Shown here piece by piece: positions 62,974 to 64,000 of a stretch of DNA of 64,000 nucleotides. Both the position numbers and the translations under genes were made by a program. The notes beneath the pieces are model-generated. The model ran no database searches. It was not told the origin of the DNA and saw nothing but the letters and a program-made list of their open reading frames with translations. Origin of the DNA: Halomonas sp. MCCC 1A13316. Lineage in GTDB: Bacteria; Pseudomonadota; Gammaproteobacteria; Pseudomonadales; Halomonadaceae. Every line of letters starts with the position of its first letter. Position 1 is the stretch's first letter. Location: the NCBI RefSeq assembly GCF_014931605.1, contig NZ_CP053382.1:2604001-2668000 (forward strand), in the 5' to 3' direction.

Positions 62974-64000
62974 TCAGGCTTGGGCCAACCGGCGCTCGCT
63001 GAGCTTGAACCCACCTACGGCTTCGGCTAGACGGTCGGCCTGATCCTTGAGCTGTTCGGCCGCCACCGTCGATTCTTCCACCAGAGCGGCGTTCTGCTGG
63101 GTCATGCGGTCGAGTTCGGCAACCGCCACATTGACCTGACCAATACCGTCGCTCTGCTCACTTGCCGCCACGCTGATCTCGCCCAGAACCTTGGCCACTC
63201 GATTCACGCCCGCCACCAGTTCTTCCATTGTCGCGCCTGCGCGACGAACCAATTCGGTACCCGCGGCCACCTTCTGGCCGGATGCATCGATCAAGCTACG
63301 AATCTCACGCGACGCTTCGGCACTGCGCGTCGCCAGCTGGCGTACCTCGCCTGCCACAACGGCGAAGCCCCGGCCTTGTTCCCCGGCACGCGCTGCTTCG
63401 ACCGAGGCGTTGAGCGCCAGCAGGTTGGTCTGGAAGGCAATGCCATCCATTACCTTGACGATGTTACCGATGCGCTCCGAAGAGGCCGTGATCTCCTCCA
63501 TGGTGTTCACGACCTGCCCCACCACTTGGCCGCCGCGGGTCGCCACATCGGAAGCCGACTGAGAAAGCTCGCTGGCATGACGCGACGAATCCGCGGTGTG
63601 CTCGACGGTGCTGGTGATCTCTTCGATCGAGGCCGAACTCTGCTGCAGGCTCGAGGCGGCATTCTCGGTACGCCGGGAGAGATCCTGGCCGCCGGTCGCG
63701 ATTTCGCTCGCCGCTACGGTCACCGACTCACTGGCATCACGAATGGTGAGCATGACATTCTCGATACGCGATACGAACTGGTTAAAGGCGCCTGCGATTT
63801 GCGCCACCTCATCGCGACCGTTCTCGGGCAGGCGTCGGGTAAGGTCGCCTTCACCACTGGCGATGTCGGTCATGGCATCGCGTACTGCCTGCAACCGGCG
63901 GAACATCAGTTTGAGCAGTGTTCCCAGCACCAGGGCCGCCCCCAGCACCACCAGTACCAGGGTCACCAGCGATGTTCCCAGTACGGTGCGCAGTCCGGCC
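62974..64000 (-). CDS. methyl-accepting chemotaxis protein, C-terminal part cut by window edge
   Basis: The frame is open to the right edge, so the start and sensor domain are outside. What is seen is the last membrane helix ([19 protein letters not shown]), HAMP ([38 protein letters not shown]) and a complete signalling domain with the invariant tip from [38 protein letters not shown]. It ends LSERRLAQA with no CheR-docking pentapeptide, unlike four other MCPs in the window, so its methylation probably depends on other receptors. The HAMP form ([10 protein letters not shown]) is that of many MCPs with Cache sensors. Confidence 0.93.
   Translation of the reverse strand, partial: AGLRTVLGTSLVTLVLVVLGAALVLGTLLKLMFRRLQAVRDAMTDIASGEGDLTRRLPENGRDEVAQIAGAFNQFVSRIENVMLTIRDASESVTVAASEIATGGQDLSRRTENAASSLQQSSASIEEITSTVEHTADSSRHASELSQSASDVATRGGQVVGQVVNTMEEITASSERIGNIVKVMDGIAFQTNLLALNASVEAARAGEQGRGFAVVAGEVRQLATRSAEASREIRSLIDASGQKVAAGTELVRRAGATMEELVAGVNRVAKVLGEISVAASEQSDGIGQVNVAVAELDRMTQQNAALVEESTVAAEQLKDQADRLAEAVGGFKLSERRLAQA

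Noticed and set aside
1..64000. Search for tRNA, rRNA, CRISPR repeats and transposase genes
   Set aside because: Nothing with a cloverleaf, regularly spaced repeats or transposase motifs was seen.

Overview
The window is a high-GC chromosomal segment from a gammaproteobacterium, most likely a member of the Halomonadaceae (Halomonas-like). This is inferred from gene content: FlhDC master regulators, CheZ, a MotAB plus MotCD stator pair, an FlhF-type flagellum, FlhE, and a TRAP transporter/IorAB cassette. No sequence search was possible, so genus level is a judgement. I see no tRNA, rRNA, CRISPR array, insertion sequence or phage.

Layout. (1) 1-3258 is housekeeping: the start of argG, rnt, a hibernation-factor/cold-shock fusion, grxD and argF. 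(2) 3286-17197 holds the second stator motCD with a GGDEF-EAL protein, an EAL protein and an EAL/HDOD protein on the plus strand, then fliA, flhE, a FleN-like gene, flhF, flhA and flhB on the minus strand. (3) 17402-33208 is a complete chemotaxis block, transcribed right to left: motA-motB-cheA-cheW-three MCPs-cheR-cheB-MCP-cheY-cheZ. (4) 33400-34305 is flhDC. (5) 34648-44305 holds a short FlhB homologue, fliK, fliT, fliS, a YcgR-PilZ/HD-GYP protein, a very large GAF-PAS-LOV-GGDEF-EAL protein and a membrane GGDEF protein. (6) 44477-53860 is a metabolic island: a DUF2835 protein, a secreted protein, a cyclase-family enzyme, a TRAP transporter, indolepyruvate:ferredoxin oxidoreductase (IorAB) and a thioesterase. 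(7) 53983-59194 has a small unknown gene, a second LOV-GGDEF-EAL protein and a PAS-GGDEF protein. (8) 59343-64000 has two small unknown genes, fliC, fliD and the end of a further MCP.

How it fits together. FlhDC would switch on fliA and the flhBAF export genes; FliA (sigma-28) would then switch on late genes. I found nine sites that match TAAA/TCAA-N15-GCCGATAA with exactly 15 bases between the boxes. They lie upstream of motC, the EAL gene, cheB, one MCP, motA, fliS, the LOV-GGDEF-EAL gene, fliC and fliD. Late flagellar expression is therefore tied directly to cyclic-di-GMP turnover and, through an intact LOV domain, probably to blue light. The window encodes at least seven c-di-GMP-related proteins and five MCPs beside the motility genes.

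Most notable observations: CheA carries a tandem duplication of its P2 (CheY/CheB-docking) domain; two neighbouring Aer-like MCPs share an almost identical 738-bp signalling block while their sensor halves differ; two LOV photoreceptor c-di-GMP enzymes are present, both with altered GGDEF motifs; a flagellar-brake (YcgR/PilZ) protein is fused to an HD-GYP domain lacking the HH of its HHE motif; FlhF has a long unexplained C-terminal extension; and the gene in the usual fleN position lacks a visible Walker A motif.
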